Assembly (NCBI RefSeq): GCF_003885105.1
Contig: NZ_QWZQ01000006.1
Location: 22,193 to 86,192 of the forward strand
Direction of reading: 5' to 3'
From: Lactiplantibacillus garii
GTDB lineage: Bacteria > Bacillota > Bacilli > Lactobacillales > Lactobacillaceae
Length of the DNA: 64,000 nucleotides
In this document: positions 32,529 through 40,089 of the stretch, in pieces
Numbering within the stretch: position 1 is the stretch's first letter
How the letters are laid out: each line of letters starts with the position of its first letter
The notes under the pieces: model-generated
The model's database searches: none
What the model was told of the DNA's origin: nothing
Seen by the model: only the letters and a program-made list of their open reading frames with translations
Program-made: the position numbers and the translations under genes

Positions 32529-32559
32529 TTGACTTAAAGTGGACTTTAAGTTGTAAGCT
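32529..32559 (+). promoter_or_regulatory. MerR-type promoter with perfect 18-base palindrome
   Basis: TTGACT (32529-32534), 19-base spacer, TAAGCT (32554-32559). The spacer region holds CTTAAAGTGGACTTTAAG (32533-32550), a perfect palindrome. Over-long spacing plus central dyad is the hallmark of promoters activated by MerR proteins through DNA untwisting. Confidence 0.85.
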
Positions 32560-32606
32560 AAGTTCATTGATAAGTTAATGAGCTAATTCAAAGGAGATTT
32601 TTAATT

Positions 32607-33008
32607 ATGACAAACGAAGCCAAGAGCGGTGTATTTGGTTTAGGTGCTAAGAACGAAGCGTACGCGAAATATTTTATTGGGAACAGTTATTTGCAACACT
32701 TGGCGGGCGATGACGGTGTGGACGTCAACGTGTCCAACGTAACCTTTGAGCCCGGCTGTCGTAATAATTGGCATATCCACCATAATGGTTATCAAATTTT
32801 ACTCGTTACTAGTGGTGAAGGTTGGTACCAAGAAGCGGGCAAGCCGGCACGGTTGTTACACGCCGGTGACGCGGTCACCATTCACGAAGGTGTCAAGCAC
32901 TGGCACGGTGCTACTAAGGATAGTTGGTTTAGCCACGTTGCCATTACGAAGGGCACGAGTGAATGGCTGGAACCGGTCGACGATGCAGCGTACGCACAGC
33001 TAGGTTAA
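32607..33008 (+). CDS. Cupin-domain protein
   Basis: A 133-residue single cupin. Motif 1 is CRNNWHIHHNGYQILLVTSGEGWYQEAG (metal ligands His, His, and Gln in place of the usual Glu). Motif 2 is AGDAVTIHEGVKHWHGATKDSWFSHVAI with the fourth His. The fold probably binds a divalent metal and may act as a small oxidoreductase, decarboxylase or isomerase. First gene of the MerR-activated operon, with AAAGGAG ahead of ATG 32607. Cupin with a CMD-like protein and an SDR is a recurring trio in lactobacilli controlled by MerR proteins. Confidence 0.9.
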   Translation: MTNEAKSGVFGLGAKNEAYAKYFIGNSYLQHLAGDDGVDVNVSNVTFEPGCRNNWHIHHNGYQILLVTSGEGWYQEAGKPARLLHAGDAVTIHEGVKHWHGATKDSWFSHVAITKGTSEWLEPVDDAAYAQLG

Positions 33009-33022
33009 GGAGGAAATAACTA

Positions 33023-33343
33023 ATGGTTAAAAAACAAACGGCGGGTCGCGATAACCTGGGTAAGTTAGCCCCTAAGTTCGCGGAATTAAACGATGACGTC
33101 TTATTCGGTGAAGTCTGGTCACGGGAAGAACAGTTAAACCCGCGCGATCGCAGTATGATCACGATTGCCAGTTTGATGACGAGTGGGAGTTTCCCGCAAT
33201 TAAAGGCCCATTTTAAAATGGGGAAAGACCACGGAATTACCAAGACAGAAGCGGTCGAAATCGTGACCCACTTGGCCTTTTACGCCGGCTGGCCTAAAGC
33301 GTGGTCCGCAATGGCGTTAATCAAAGAAGTTTACGGTGAATAG
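33023..33343 (+). CDS. Carboxymuconolactone decarboxylase-like protein
   Basis: A 106-residue all-helical CMD-family protein. Recognisable is FGEVWSREEQLNPRDRSMITIASLMTSGSFPQLKAHFKMGKDHGITKTEAVEIVTHLAFYAGWPKAW, the gamma-CMD pattern. The CxxC pair of the peroxidase (AhpD) branch is absent, so it is not a thiol peroxidase. The substrate is unknown. AAGGAGG precedes ATG 33023. Middle gene of the operon, 14 bases after the cupin gene. Confidence 0.92.
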   Translation: MVKKQTAGRDNLGKLAPKFAELNDDVLFGEVWSREEQLNPRDRSMITIASLMTSGSFPQLKAHFKMGKDHGITKTEAVEIVTHLAFYAGWPKAWSAMALIKEVYGE

Positions 33344-33354
33344 GAGGAAATTTT

Positions 33355-34098
33355 ATGACGGTCAAAAATAAAGTTATTGTTATCACGGGAGCGTCTTCCG
33401 GAATCGGTGAAGCCAGTGCGAAACTGTTAGCCCAAAACGGCGCGAAGGTCGTTTTAGGGGCGCGGCGTGAAAACCGGTTGCAAGCGATTGTCAAGGACAT
33501 TGAAGCGGCCGGTGGACGGGCAGCCTACGCCGTGACCGACGTGACTAAACCCGCTGAAGTCAAACACTTAGTACAAGTAGCACAGGACCAGTTTGGCGGT
33601 CTTGACGTAATCTTTAATAACGCTGGGATCATGCCAACGTCGCCCATCAGCGCGCTGCACACCGACGAATGGGACCAAATGATTGATATTAACATCAAAG
33701 GGGTGCTTAACGGCGTTGCTGCGGTCATGCCCATTTTCACCGCCCAAAAACGGGGCCAAATCATTACGACCTCGTCCGTTGCCGGTATTAAAAGCTTTAC
33801 CGGTGCCGGGGTCTACGGAGCAACCAAATTTGCCGTTCGCAACCTAATGGAAGTTATTCGGATGGAAAGTGCGCAAGAGGGGACCAATATTCGGACCGTC
33901 AGCCTGTACCCGGCGGCTATCAACACCGAATTGTTACACACCATCACTGACAAAACGTCCAAAGAAAACATGGATGCATTTTACAAACAGGTCGGTATCG
34001 CTCCGAGTGCGGTCGCTAACGTCGTCAACTTCGCGGTCGACCAACCCGAAGACGTTAACGTCAACGAATTTACGATCTACCCAACCAAGCAGGCTTAA
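33355..34098 (+). CDS. Short-chain dehydrogenase/reductase (SDR)
   Basis: A 247-residue classical SDR. Cofactor motif TGASSGIGEASAK near 11-23, with a basic GARRENRL after beta-2 favouring NADP(H). NNAG at about 88, active-site Ser in TTSSVAGIKSF, catalytic pair in YGATKFAVRNLMEV. It reduces or oxidises a carbonyl/alcohol of unknown identity. Start ATG with TAGGAGG upstream. Last gene of the MerR-controlled operon, 11 bases behind the CMD-like gene; the three products may act on one reactive carbonyl stress compound. Confidence 0.94.
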   Translation: MTVKNKVIVITGASSGIGEASAKLLAQNGAKVVLGARRENRLQAIVKDIEAAGGRAAYAVTDVTKPAEVKHLVQVAQDQFGGLDVIFNNAGIMPTSPISALHTDEWDQMIDINIKGVLNGVAAVMPIFTAQKRGQIITTSSVAGIKSFTGAGVYGATKFAVRNLMEVIRMESAQEGTNIRTVSLYPAAINTELLHTITDKTSKENMDAFYKQVGIAPSAVANVVNFAVDQPEDVNVNEFTIYPTKQA

Positions 34099-34143
34099 CG
34101 GGTACAGTTTACAATGGGCCTTGTCGATATTGGCTGGTGACCC

Positions 34144-34299
34144 GGCGCCCTCCGAAAAAGCCTGAAATGATAGCTGTGGGCACGCTTTTGAGCTAATTCA
34201 AAACCCGAATTATCTCAAAAGGCGACCTTGTTGTAAGCTCACCAAAAACGTGAGCCAACAACAATTTCACAGCTATATTTCAGAAATTCTCCGGGCGCC
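34144..34299. repeat. Inverted-repeat element of 156 bases, GGCGCC ends
   Basis: Left arm from GGCGCCCTCCG through CCTGAAATGATAGCTGTG matches the reverse complement of the right arm CACAGCTATATTTCAG through CTCCGGGCGCC with small offsets. Inside is a second hairpin TTGTAAGCTCAC/GTGAGCCAACAA. A right-hand half of the same element occurs at 60831-60900. It could be a small non-autonomous mobile element or a structured RNA. Confidence 0.65.
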
Positions 34300-34394
34300 T
34301 AGCATGGATGTCCTCAAGTTGTACCGGCACTGATTAGTTAAAATGGTTAGAACTGGCCGTTGCCACTAAATAGTTGCAGAATTTAGGATGTTAA

Positions 34395-34443
34395 AAATGG
34401 TGTCCCCTTCAAAATCATGTAGATTTTGAAGGGGACACCATTT
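34395..34443. terminator. Long perfect hairpin, terminator-like
   Basis: Twenty-two-base perfect arms beginning AAATGGTGTCCCCTTC with a five-base loop. It is symmetrical, with A-rich and T-rich ends, so it could terminate in both directions. It lies about 300 bases past the SDR gene, with no gene between. Confidence 0.75.
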
Positions 34444-34570
34444 ATTTATTAAGCCCTTACTAAGCGTTAGCCTGGATGGCATTAAAAGCGACATGATTGG
34501 CAACGAGTAGTTAAAGCCAATTAAAATAGTCGTTACCGCCCGCCAACGACCAATCTAAGCCGGGAGGGAG

Positions 34571-34700
34571 AGCGTGGACATCCCCAGCGGTGAAATTTCA
34601 CTTAGTCACTGTTTTTTAGTGACTTACGTGAAAGGCCAAGGTTTGAGACCTGTTTTGGGGGCTCAAACTTGTGCCCACCGCGTTCCGGGATGAGCCACGC
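34571..34700. ncRNA. Highly structured gene-free segment, possible RNA
   Basis: Nested complementary blocks: GCGTGG-ATCCC at about 34572 pairs with GGGAT-GCCACGC at about 34685-34700. GCGGTG pairs with CACCGC inside it. Further inside are hairpins TTAGTCAC/TAGTGACTTA and GTTTGAG/CTCAAAC. No reading frame is present. The preceding GCCCGCCAACGACC block is shared with 61226. Promoter and terminator are not evident, so orientation is unknown. Confidence 0.4.
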
Positions 34701-34838
34701 CGACCGGACGGCTGAAAAGTTAAATCAAAATTTGAATTGAGAAGCACCGGCCACCACCAAGTTGGTCAAACCATAAAATTGGCGAGTAGTGGTGCGAATT
34801 TTTAAAGTTAGTGATGCCGTTTACGCGTTTGTAGCAGA

Positions 34839-36056
34839 TTATTTTAAACTTAATCCCCGTTTCAGATTGCCCCAGAAACCGAGTTCGTCGGTTTGGAGCA
34901 TTAGGCCGCCATAGATGCGACCGATATAGGCCATGCTGCCGATAATCGTGGCGAGCAGGATGACCATTGAAATACCGGCTTGCAGGCCGGACGCACTGTT
35001 ATTGATCAGGCGTAACGGCATGAGGTATGACGAGAAGAACGGGACGTACGAGAAAATTTTAACGAACGTGTTGGTCGGGTTGCCTTGAAAGGCGAGGGCG
35101 ACCGCAAACGTGATCAGGTTTAAGTAAACGACCGGTTGGGAAGCTTTGCCGGCGTCTTCTACTCGGGTCACTAACGCACCACAAAAAGCGGAAATGACGG
35201 TGTAAAGCAGGACGGCCAACAATGCAAACAGCAGGTTGATCGATAACAAGTTGTGCAGGATCTGGTTGATAACACCGGCGTTTTGTTGCCAAAAGTCGGC
35301 CGTAACGCGGCTTTTTTGTGCCACTTGAACTAGGATCACCCCGCCCAGTAGGTAGATCAGCAACTGGGTCACGATAACGAGTAACACACCGTAAACTTTG
35401 CCGTTGAAGTATTTGCGGGGAGTCGTACTCGAAAAGATGACTTCCATGATCTTAGTCCCTTTTTCGGCGGCAATCTCCTGAGCCGTAATGGACGAGTAGG
35501 TCGTTAGGATCAGGTAAACGAAGAACACGATAATGTAAAAGGAGATTCGTTTGGCCAGTTTGTCGGTCGCGGTCTTTTTTTGTAACCGTTGTTTAAACTG
35601 GGGCTGAACGGCTAGTGCTCGGGTTTGTTGCTTAGATAACTTTGCCTGACTGAGGTTGAGCGCGGTTTGGGTCGTGGACAAAAAACGTTGAATTTTTGCC
35701 TGGTCCCCGCTGCTAACGGCGTCGGGGCCGTGGAAAGTCGCCGTTAACTGGTTGTTTTTCACGGTCAGTGTTAAGTAACCATTGATATCACTACGTTTAG
35801 TGGCACGCTGAGCGCTACTTGTCGTGGCGTACTTATCGGTCGTGGCAATGCCGCTGCTATCCAGAAAGTTGGCGCGCAGCGCGGTATTTTTGCTGACGAC
35901 CGCAATGTCATTTTTACTCTGGTTGGGGGTCGCGAGGTACGAAATACCAAAGGAAAGCCCCACGAAGAGGAACGGCATCAGTACTAGCGTTAAAAAGCTC
36001 CAAGACTTAACTTGGCGCAAGTAGGTTTCTAAAGTTACGATCCACGTTTTATTCAC
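34839..36056 (-). CDS. natB: ABC-2 type exporter permease, NatB-like
   Basis: A 405-residue permease of the NatB type. The first membrane helix is FLTLVLMPFLFVGLSFGISYLA, then a large extracytoplasmic domain (about residues 45-165), then five more helices including IIVFFVYLILTTYSSITAQEIAAEKGTKIMEVIFSSTTP. NatAB systems extrude Na+ or other cations or drugs; the actual substrate is unproven. GTG 36056 is chosen because GGGAGG lies upstream and the next gene ends there: the start overlaps the natA stop by 8 bases, a coupling signal. Longer in-frame versions would run inside natA. Confidence 0.9.
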   Translation of the reverse strand: MNKTWIVTLETYLRQVKSWSFLTLVLMPFLFVGLSFGISYLATPNQSKNDIAVVSKNTALRANFLDSSGIATTDKYATTSSAQRATKRSDINGYLTLTVKNNQLTATFHGPDAVSSGDQAKIQRFLSTTQTALNLSQAKLSKQQTRALAVQPQFKQRLQKKTATDKLAKRISFYIIVFFVYLILTTYSSITAQEIAAEKGTKIMEVIFSSTTPRKYFNGKVYGVLLVIVTQLLIYLLGGVILVQVAQKSRVTADFWQQNAGVINQILHNLLSINLLFALLAVLLYTVISAFCGALVTRVEDAGKASQPVVYLNLITFAVALAFQGNPTNTFVKIFSYVPFFSSYLMPLRLINNSASGLQAGISMVILLATIIGSMAYIGRIYGGLMLQTDELGFWGNLKRGLSLK

Positions 36057-36948
36057 GTTGGCCACCTCCCGCTTCGGTCCGGAAAATTTCGTCGAGGGTG
36101 GGGGGCTGCTGACTGAACTCGGGAACGTACTGGCCAGCTGTGACCTTGTCAAAGATGGCGGGGCCAACACTGGCGTCCGCCAATTGGAGGCGGTAACGGT
36201 GCGGCCCAATGGTTTTAACGCTCGTAACTCCGGTAAGTTCACTGAGTTGGTTACTGGTCCAATCGGTGGTTAGAAATAGGCGGGTTCGACCGAATTGCTG
36301 ACGAACGTCGTCGATGGTTCCTTTTAAGACGGTCTGCCCGTTACGCAGCATCACCAGTGAATCGCAAATTTCTTCGACGTTACTCATGTCGTGACTGGAA
36401 AAAATAATGGTTGCGCCGCGCTGTTTGGCGTCTAAAATGGCCTGTTTCAACAAGTCGGCGTTGACCGGGTCGAGCCCGCTAAACGGCTCGTCTAAGATGA
36501 TCAGTTGCGGGTCGTGGATCAACGTGCAGATCAACTGGACTTTTTGCTGGTTCCCCTTGGAGAGCTTGTTAATACGGTCAGTTGGTTGCCCCTTGACTGC
36601 AAAGCGGGCCATCCAATCCTTGATCTTGGGTTTCGTTACGTTGGCGGACTGGTTTTTAAGCCGGGCCAAATAAACGATTTGTTGCGTGATGGTCAGCTTG
36701 GACATGAGACTACGTTCTTCGGGTAAGTAACCAATTTGATCGTAGTCGGCGGCGGTTAGCGGCTGGCCGTTCCAGGTAATCTGACCGTCAAACGTTAGGA
36801 AGTTTAAGATACTATGAAACGTGGTTGATTTTCCAGCCCCGTTTTGACCGATTAAACCCATGATCTCCCCGTCATGGACGTCAAACGAAACCGCGTTTAA
36901 CGCTTTAACCGTGCCAAAGGTTTTGCTAATGTTTGCTACCGATAGCAT
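36049..36948 (-). CDS. natA: ABC transporter ATPase, NatA-like
   Basis: A 299-residue ATPase. Walker A is GQNGAGKSTTFHSIL, the signature LSKGNQQKVQLI (K replaces the second S/G, common in this branch) and Walker B LIILDEPFSGLDPVN. The C-terminal extension of about 90 residues is typical of DrrA/NatA subunits. It powers the permease encoded behind it; the two genes overlap by 8 bases. ATG 36948 follows TGGGGGC. Upstream lies the ogt gene in the same direction, 67 bases away, so it might be a separate transcript. Confidence 0.93.
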   Translation of the reverse strand: MLSVANISKTFGTVKALNAVSFDVHDGEIMGLIGQNGAGKSTTFHSILNFLTFDGQITWNGQPLTAADYDQIGYLPEERSLMSKLTITQQIVYLARLKNQSANVTKPKIKDWMARFAVKGQPTDRINKLSKGNQQKVQLICTLIHDPQLIILDEPFSGLDPVNADLLKQAILDAKQRGATIIFSSHDMSNVEEICDSLVMLRNGQTVLKGTIDDVRQQFGRTRLFLTTDWTSNQLSELTGVTSVKTIGPHRYRLQLADASVGPAIFDKVTAGQYVPEFSQQPPTLDEIFRTEAGGGQRE

Positions 36949-37015
36949 GGTGTTGCCCCCAATCTATATAATACGTTCATCATGGCATAAGTCCGTATGT
37001 CAGGCAAGCTTCCTT

Positions 37016-37510
37016 TTAATGAAAGTGGTTTTCAAGTGCTAACAGGGCGGTTTTCATGGCCAACCCGCCGCGGTAGCCCCCGAGTGTACCGTCCTTACGC
37101 AGAACCCGGTGGCAGGGAACGACGATCAATAGGGGATTTTTTCCAACGGCAGTGGCAACGGCGCGGGTTGCCGTGGGCCGGTTAATGGCAGTTGCTAATT
37201 GTGAATAAGTGGTCGTGTGGCCGTACGGAATGGTCTGCAAGGCGTGCCAAACTTGTCGTTGCAAAGTGGTTCCGTTGGTTTGATCGAGTGGTAAGTCAAA
37301 GGCTTGCCGGGCGCCCGTTAAGTAGGCGGTCAACGCTTGCCGGGCAGTCTGGTTAGCATGGGTGTCTACGACGGCACTTGCGGCGGGATAGAAGCGGGAC
37401 CATTCGTCTTGGGGACCGTTGGCGCTACCGACAAAGGCCAGTCCGCGTTCGGTACTGCCTAGCCAGTAAGTCTGATGAGCAATGGTAGTTTTCGTTAAAG
37501 TTAATTGCAT
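37016..37510 (-). CDS. ogt: Methylated-DNA-protein-cysteine methyltransferase
   Basis: A 164-residue suicide repair protein that takes O6-alkyl groups from guanine. The active-site motif is LLIVVPCHRVLRKDGTLGGYRGGLAMK with the acceptor Cys in PCHR. The helix-turn-helix segment TTLQRQVWHALQTIPYGHTTTYSQLATAINRP is typical. It stands divergently next to an AdaA-type activator (37652), so both parts of the adaptive response to alkylation are encoded side by side by two proteins, as in Bacillus subtilis, rather than by one Ada protein as in E. coli. Confidence 0.95.
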   Translation of the reverse strand: MQLTLTKTTIAHQTYWLGSTERGLAFVGSANGPQDEWSRFYPAASAVVDTHANQTARQALTAYLTGARQAFDLPLDQTNGTTLQRQVWHALQTIPYGHTTTYSQLATAINRPTATRAVATAVGKNPLLIVVPCHRVLRKDGTLGGYRGGLAMKTALLALENHFH

Positions 37511-37651
37511 GGTGGTGTCCCCCGTTTGGTTGAATTTACCGTCAGTATAGCAGATATTAGTTGGACTAAAGTTACATTATCTTGCTTTTTAATCTGATTC
37601 ATACCTGTTAAACGGAGAAAAAGGGTATACTGCCCGTATGGAGGTGGGAAG

Positions 37652-38197
37652 ATGATACCAACGACGGTGGAATGGCACGCCATTGCGACCAATGATCCGC
37701 GAGCGGACGGGCAATTTTACTATGGCGTGATGAGTACGGGAATCTTTTGTCGTCCCAGTTGTAAGTCACGGCTGCCATTACGGCAAAACGTTCAAATTTT
37801 TAAAACGACTACGGCGGCGGTACGGGCGGGGCTGCGTCCGTGTAAACGTTGCCGACCAACGGGACAGCTAGTTAGCCCGGCAACCTGGGTCACGGAAATT
37901 AAAACGATTATCAAACACCACTACGCGGAACCGCTAACGTTAAACGACTTAGCCTGGTTGGCACACGGGGCCCCGTACTATTTGCACCACGTATTTCAGC
38001 GTGAGACCGGCCAAACACCACTGGCTTATGTGCAACGGGTTCGGTTTCAACACGCCCAAAGACTGCTACGGACGACCGCGCTTCCCATTCAGACGGTGGC
38101 GCAGCGTTGTGGGTTCACTTCCGCAAGTTACTTTAGTACCCAGTTTAAAGTGGTCACGGGAATGACCCCGCGCCAGTTTCGCCAAACGGTTAATTAG
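37652..38197 (+). CDS. adaA: AdaA-like methylphosphotriester methyltransferase/activator
   Basis: A 181-residue protein with an N-terminal Ada zinc domain. Its four cysteines, Cys33, Cys37, Cys64 and Cys67, lie in FCRPSCKSR and RPCKRCRPT; the first accepts a methyl group from DNA phosphotriesters. A C-terminal AraC-type double helix-turn-helix follows (LTLNDLAWLAHGAPYYLHHVF; PIQTVAQRCGFTSASYFSTQFKVVTGMTPRQFR). Methylation turns such proteins into activators of repair genes. The guanine-repair domain is missing here and supplied by the divergent ogt gene. ATG 37652 has GGAGGTGGGAAG directly upstream. Confidence 0.94.
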   Translation: MIPTTVEWHAIATNDPRADGQFYYGVMSTGIFCRPSCKSRLPLRQNVQIFKTTTAAVRAGLRPCKRCRPTGQLVSPATWVTEIKTIIKHHYAEPLTLNDLAWLAHGAPYYLHHVFQRETGQTPLAYVQRVRFQHAQRLLRTTALPIQTVAQRCGFTSASYFSTQFKVVTGMTPRQFRQTVN

Positions 38198-38320
38198 TTA
38201 GGGTTCTTTTAAAAACGTCTTGGTACGGTTTTATTTCGGCATCACGCTATACTTGGGAACGTTTAGATTTAGGCACAGTTTAAACAAACGTATCCCGTGA
38301 TGGGGGAAAGAGGAACCGTG

Positions 38321-39106
38321 ATGTATCAAGATTTAAAGGGTAAAACGGCCGTTGTCACTGGTAGTTCCAAGGGGATCGGCTACGCCATTGCCGTCCGGTT
38401 TGGCCAGGAAAAGATGAACGTTGTGATCAATTATCACAGTGATCCGGAGGGGGCGACGCAGGCCGCTGCCGACGTGATCAAGGCGGGTGGTCAGGCCGTG
38501 GCCGTCCACGCCGATATTAGTACCGAGACTGGTAATCAGGCGTTGTTACAATCGGCGTTAGACCACTTTGGCGATTTGGACGTGTGGGTCAATAATGCCG
38601 GTATGGAAACTAAGAAGCCGACCCACGAGATGAGTCTGGCCGAGTGGAACCGGGTCGTTTCAATTGATGAAACTGGGGTCTTTTTGGGGACCCGGACGGC
38701 GTTAGCTTATTTTAAGCAGCGGGGTAAGGCGGGAAATATCATAAACATGTCGTCCGTCCATGAACGTATTCCGTGGCCAACGTTTGCGAGTTACGCGGCG
38801 GCTAAGGGGGGCGTCAAACTCTTTACCGAGACCGTTGCGATGGAGTACGCGCCCGATAACATTCGGGTCAACGCGATTGGCCCCGGGGCCATCAACACGC
38901 CGATCAACGCGAAGAAGTTTGCCGACCCCCAACAGTACGATGCCACGGTTAAAATGATTCCGATGGCCCGTATCGGTAAACCGGAGGAGGTCGCAGCCGC
39001 AGCGGCGTGGCTCGCGTCCACTGAATCCAGTTACGTTTCGGGAATTACCCTGTTTGTTGACGGTGGGATGACGTTGTACCCAGCCTTTAAGGATGGACGG
39101 GGGTAG
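38321..39106 (+). CDS. gdh: Glucose 1-dehydrogenase (SDR)
   Basis: A 261-residue SDR. Cofactor motif TGSSKGIGYAIAVRFG, NNAGMETKKPTHEMSLAEWNRVVSIDETGVFLGTRTAL, catalytic Tyr/Lys in YAAAKGGVKLFTETVAMEYA, and the C-terminal VSGITLFVDGGMTLYP. The length and ETKKPTHEM region match NAD(P)+ glucose 1-dehydrogenase of Bacillus, which oxidises glucose to gluconolactone. The next gene is a GlcU-like glucose uptake protein, as in the Bacillus gdh locus; this supports the assignment. ATG 38321 with AGAGGAACC upstream is preferred over ATG codons at 38297-38300. Confidence 0.9.
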   Translation: MYQDLKGKTAVVTGSSKGIGYAIAVRFGQEKMNVVINYHSDPEGATQAAADVIKAGGQAVAVHADISTETGNQALLQSALDHFGDLDVWVNNAGMETKKPTHEMSLAEWNRVVSIDETGVFLGTRTALAYFKQRGKAGNIINMSSVHERIPWPTFASYAAAKGGVKLFTETVAMEYAPDNIRVNAIGPGAINTPINAKKFADPQQYDATVKMIPMARIGKPEEVAAAAAWLASTESSYVSGITLFVDGGMTLYPAFKDGRG

Positions 39107-39119
39107 TTGCCCGTTTAGC

Positions 39120-39151
39120 TGAAGTCGCCCAAGCACGACTTCATTTTTTTA
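39120..39151 (+). terminator. Terminator between gdh and glcU
   Basis: GAAGTCG and CGACTTC arms around an eight-base loop, then ATTTTTTTA. It probably lowers, rather than abolishes, read-through into glcU. Confidence 0.8.
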
Positions 39152-39183
39152 TTCTATTGGTAGTCGTTTAAACGGAGGGTCTT

Positions 39184-40032
39184 ATGGGGATACTATTAGC
39201 ATTAATACCGGCGTTAGGCTGGGGGGTGCAGCCCCTGATTGCCCGTAAAATTGGGGGGCGCCCCACGAATCAGATCTTTGGGACCGGCCTGGGTGCGCTG
39301 TTGATTGGCTTAGTCGTGTTAATGGGTGCGGGAACCGTCACGGACCGGGATTTTGCCATTAGTTTTTTGGCGGGACTCCTGTGGTCGATCGGGCAGGTAG
39401 GTCAATTTGTGGCGTTTACTAAGATTGGGGTCACCCGAACGATGCCGGTTTCGACCGGACTACAAGTTGTGGGGACGTCACTCATCGGGGTGTTGATCTT
39501 TGGTGAATGGCCGGGCACCGCGGCTAAGCTGATTGGACTTTTAGCCATCATCTTAGTAGTCGTTGGCGTGACCTTGACGACCGTAACGGATCAGGCGACG
39601 GGGGGCTCGTCGTTAAAAAGTGGGCTGTTAATTCTTGTCCCAACCACGGTGGGCTATTTGGCGTACAGTGCGTTGCCAAAAGCACTCCCCGCGAACGGGT
39701 TGCAGCTTTTTTTCCCCGAGATGTTGGGCATCTTTGTCGGTGCGTTGCTCTATAACCTATGCACAACGCAGGGGCGGAGTTTATCAGAAAAGACGAGTTG
39801 GCAAAACGTCTTGATTGGTCTGATTTTCGGGGTCTCATCGCTGGCGTACATTTTTGCGGCTAAACTAAGTGGGATTGCCACGGTCTTTGTGATCACCCAG
39901 CTAAACGTGGTAGTTTCAACGGTGGGGGCGCTGGTCATTCTCCACGAAGCCAAAACGAACCGGGAGTTGAAAGCCACCTTAACCGGACTAGGCTTGATTG
40001 TCATCGGGAGTGTTTTGACCGCGACGTTATAA
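39184..40032 (+). CDS. glcU: GRP-family glucose uptake protein, GlcU-like
   Basis: A 282-residue protein with ten predicted membrane helices of the glucose/ribose porter family (drug/metabolite transporter superfamily). It begins GILLALIPALGWGVQPLIARKIGGRPTNQIFGTGLGALLIG, the conserved family start, and has the repeated GVTRTMPVSTGLQVVGTSLIGVLIFGEW and TVFVITQLNVVVSTVGALVILHE blocks near the end of each five-helix half. It imports glucose with protons without phosphorylation, supplying the dehydrogenase upstream. AACGGAGG precedes ATG 39184. Confidence 0.93.
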   Translation: MGILLALIPALGWGVQPLIARKIGGRPTNQIFGTGLGALLIGLVVLMGAGTVTDRDFAISFLAGLLWSIGQVGQFVAFTKIGVTRTMPVSTGLQVVGTSLIGVLIFGEWPGTAAKLIGLLAIILVVVGVTLTTVTDQATGGSSLKSGLLILVPTTVGYLAYSALPKALPANGLQLFFPEMLGIFVGALLYNLCTTQGRSLSEKTSWQNVLIGLIFGVSSLAYIFAAKLSGIATVFVITQLNVVVSTVGALVILHEAKTNRELKATLTGLGLIVIGSVLTATL

Positions 40033-40061
40033 AAAAGGATTCCGTAACGGAATCCTTTTTT
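40031..40061. terminator. Bidirectional terminator
   Basis: AAAAAAGGATTCCGT and ACGGAATCCTTTTTT arms, perfect, with A and T runs. It overlaps the glcU stop codon and separates it from the convergent wall protein gene. Confidence 0.92.
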
Positions 40062-40089
40062 AAACGCGTATTTATGAATTAAGGACGCT

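Noticed and set aside
34144..34299. Insertion sequence
   Set aside because: The element is only 156 bases, encodes nothing and no clear target duplication was seen; at most a non-autonomous element.
36057..36242. N-terminal extension of the NatB-like permease
   Set aside because: The extra residues are encoded inside natA in another frame, are Pro/Ser-rich and unlike the family; the GTG at 36056 has a ribosome binding site.
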